Part shown: positions 6,061 through 6,932 of the stretch, one piece after another | Numbering within the stretch: position 1 is the first letter of the stretch | How the letters are laid out: the number at the start of each line of letters is the position of its first letter | NCBI GenBank assembly: GCA_016280695.1 | Contig: JAEEHG010000104.1 | Location: forward strand, 1 to 6,932 | Direction: 5' to 3' | DNA length: 6,932 bases | DNA from: Solobacterium sp. | Lineage (GTDB): Bacteria > Bacillota_I > Bacilli_A > Erysipelotrichales > Erysipelotrichaceae | Notes under the pieces: model-generated | The model's input: only the letters and a program-made list of their open reading frames with translations | Databases searched by the model: none | What the model was told of the DNA's origin: nothing | Translations under genes and position numbers: made by a program

Positions 6061-6932
6061 ATGCAGATGAAACAAAAATCCAAAAAGAGAATCTTCCCGG
6101 TTCTGGCCGCAGTCATTCTGATCATGGCGGTATTTTCCGCTGTTGTGACAGAAATCAATGCCCGGAAAATTTCCCATCACTACGCTTCCGCTGAAGAAGG
6201 CCGTGAACTGCTGCTTGCCAACCGTGCGTATTACGAAAATTTCTCTCAGAATGATATCGATTTCAGGATGGCGAAAAGCGGAGCCGCGCTCGATGAACTG
6301 CTTGTATCAGCCGGGCAGGAGGTCAGGGGTTTTTCTTTCCTGGAAAAACTGTTCATTGACAGCCGTCTTGCCAAAATGGCCCGGACACTTGAGAAGAACG
6401 GTTATGAGCTTCCGCCGCTTGATGAGATCGTGTTCATAAAGACTGACATGGAAACGGAGGCAGGCGCTTCCGGCTATACACACGGCACACAGATTTATCT
6501 GAACTCCAAAGTCATCATGGTATACAGCCTGCTGCATTTCGTTCCGGGCGTTGGCAATTATGCGGATGAACTGTTATGGCACGAACTGTTTCATTGCCTG
6601 ACCAGGTGCAATCCCGATTTCCGTGCCCGGATGTACAGTCTTATTCCTTTCACTGCCACTGATTCCGATTTTGAACTGCCGCCCGGTGTGCGGGAGTATT
6701 ACATAAGCAATCCGGATGTGGAACACCATGATTCTTTTGCAACCTTCAGCATTGAAGGCAGGGATATTGACTGCTTCACCGCTTTTGTCACGACGATGAA
6801 ATATGAAGAAGCGCAGTCGGGTTTTTTCTCCTGCGGCACGACGGCACTGATCCCGACAGACGGGACCGACATATATTACACGCCGGAACAGGCAGCGAAC
6901 TTTGATGAAGTCTTCGGCACCAACACCGGGTA
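6061..6932 (+). CDS. Membrane-anchored or secreted HExxH zinc metallopeptidase-like protein (partial)
   Basis: The frame is open from ATG 6061 to the window edge (290 codons, no stop). The basic start (KQKSKKR) and hydrophobic stretch 11-30 form an N-terminal anchor or signal peptide; there is no lipobox, so it is probably a membrane-tethered or secreted extracytoplasmic enzyme. The zinc-site motif is HELFH (His174, Glu175, His178), preceded by YTHGTQIYL (139-147), a strand typical of zinc peptidases. Downstream, NPDVEHHDSFATF (217-229) and GTNTG at the edge look like conserved family blocks. The third zinc ligand is not certain and may lie beyond the window. I recall uncharacterised bacterial proteins with this block order but no assigned substrate. 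ATG 6067 is an equally possible start, since neither has a good RBS. Base composition is clearly more A/T-rich than the transporter gene before it: two sampled 60-base lines gave 43% and 45% G+C, against 63% for one in the MFS gene. Confidence 0.75.
   Translation, partial: MQMKQKSKKRIFPVLAAVILIMAVFSAVVTEINARKISHHYASAEEGRELLLANRAYYENFSQNDIDFRMAKSGAALDELLVSAGQEVRGFSFLEKLFIDSRLAKMARTLEKNGYELPPLDEIVFIKTDMETEAGASGYTHGTQIYLNSKVIMVYSLLHFVPGVGNYADELLWHELFHCLTRCNPDFRARMYSLIPFTATDSDFELPPGVREYYISNPDVEHHDSFATFSIEGRDIDCFTAFVTTMKYEEAQSGFFSCGTTALIPTDGTDIYYTPEQAANFDEVFGTNTG

Overview
The window is about 57% G+C by eye, densely coded, and uses strong Shine-Dalgarno sites of the AGGAG/GGAGG type. The protein families (M20 amidohydrolase, PfkB kinase, PhzF-like enzyme, ArgH, MFS carrier, HELFH metallopeptidase) and the RBS style suggest a Bacillota (Firmicutes) anaerobe of the Clostridia/Erysipelotrichia type. 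That placement is inference, because there is no rRNA or other marker gene here.

Layout from left to right. (1) The 5' part of an M20-family amidohydrolase gene lies on the minus strand (665 down to 1, cut by the window edge). It is divergent from (2) a complete PfkB-family sugar/nucleoside kinase gene on the plus strand (759-1679). The 93-base gap between them holds two near-consensus TATAAT boxes pointing outward. (3) A strong bidirectional terminator (1691-1731) separates the kinase from a convergent minus-strand pair: a PhzF-family isomerase/epimerase-like gene (2515-1730) preceded by a metallo-beta-lactamase-fold hydrolase gene (3290-2512). The two overlap by ATGA. The hydrolase gene has a one-base frameshift near codon 36, which moves its metal-binding HxHxDH motif out of frame with its start codon. 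(4) Divergent from that pair is argH, argininosuccinate lyase (3390-4772), overlapping by ATGA with a 12-helix MFS transporter gene (4769-5914). (5) After a 146-base gap, which contains a short lipoprotein-like reading frame without a start, a membrane-anchored or secreted HExxH metallopeptidase gene starts at 6061 and runs off the right edge.

How the parts relate. The only firm pathway assignment is argH, the last step of arginine biosynthesis. Its overlap with the MFS gene implies co-expression, but the transporter substrate cannot be read from sequence. The MBL-PhzF pair also looks co-transcribed, with no known joint pathway. The window reads as ordinary chromosomal metabolic genes. I see no phage, IS, CRISPR, toxin-antitoxin or defence module. 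The observations most worth a second look are the MBL frameshift, the 22-bp-spaced direct repeat in the argH/MBL divergent gap, the conserved but functionally unassigned PfkB kinase, and the A/T-richer metallopeptidase gene at the right edge.
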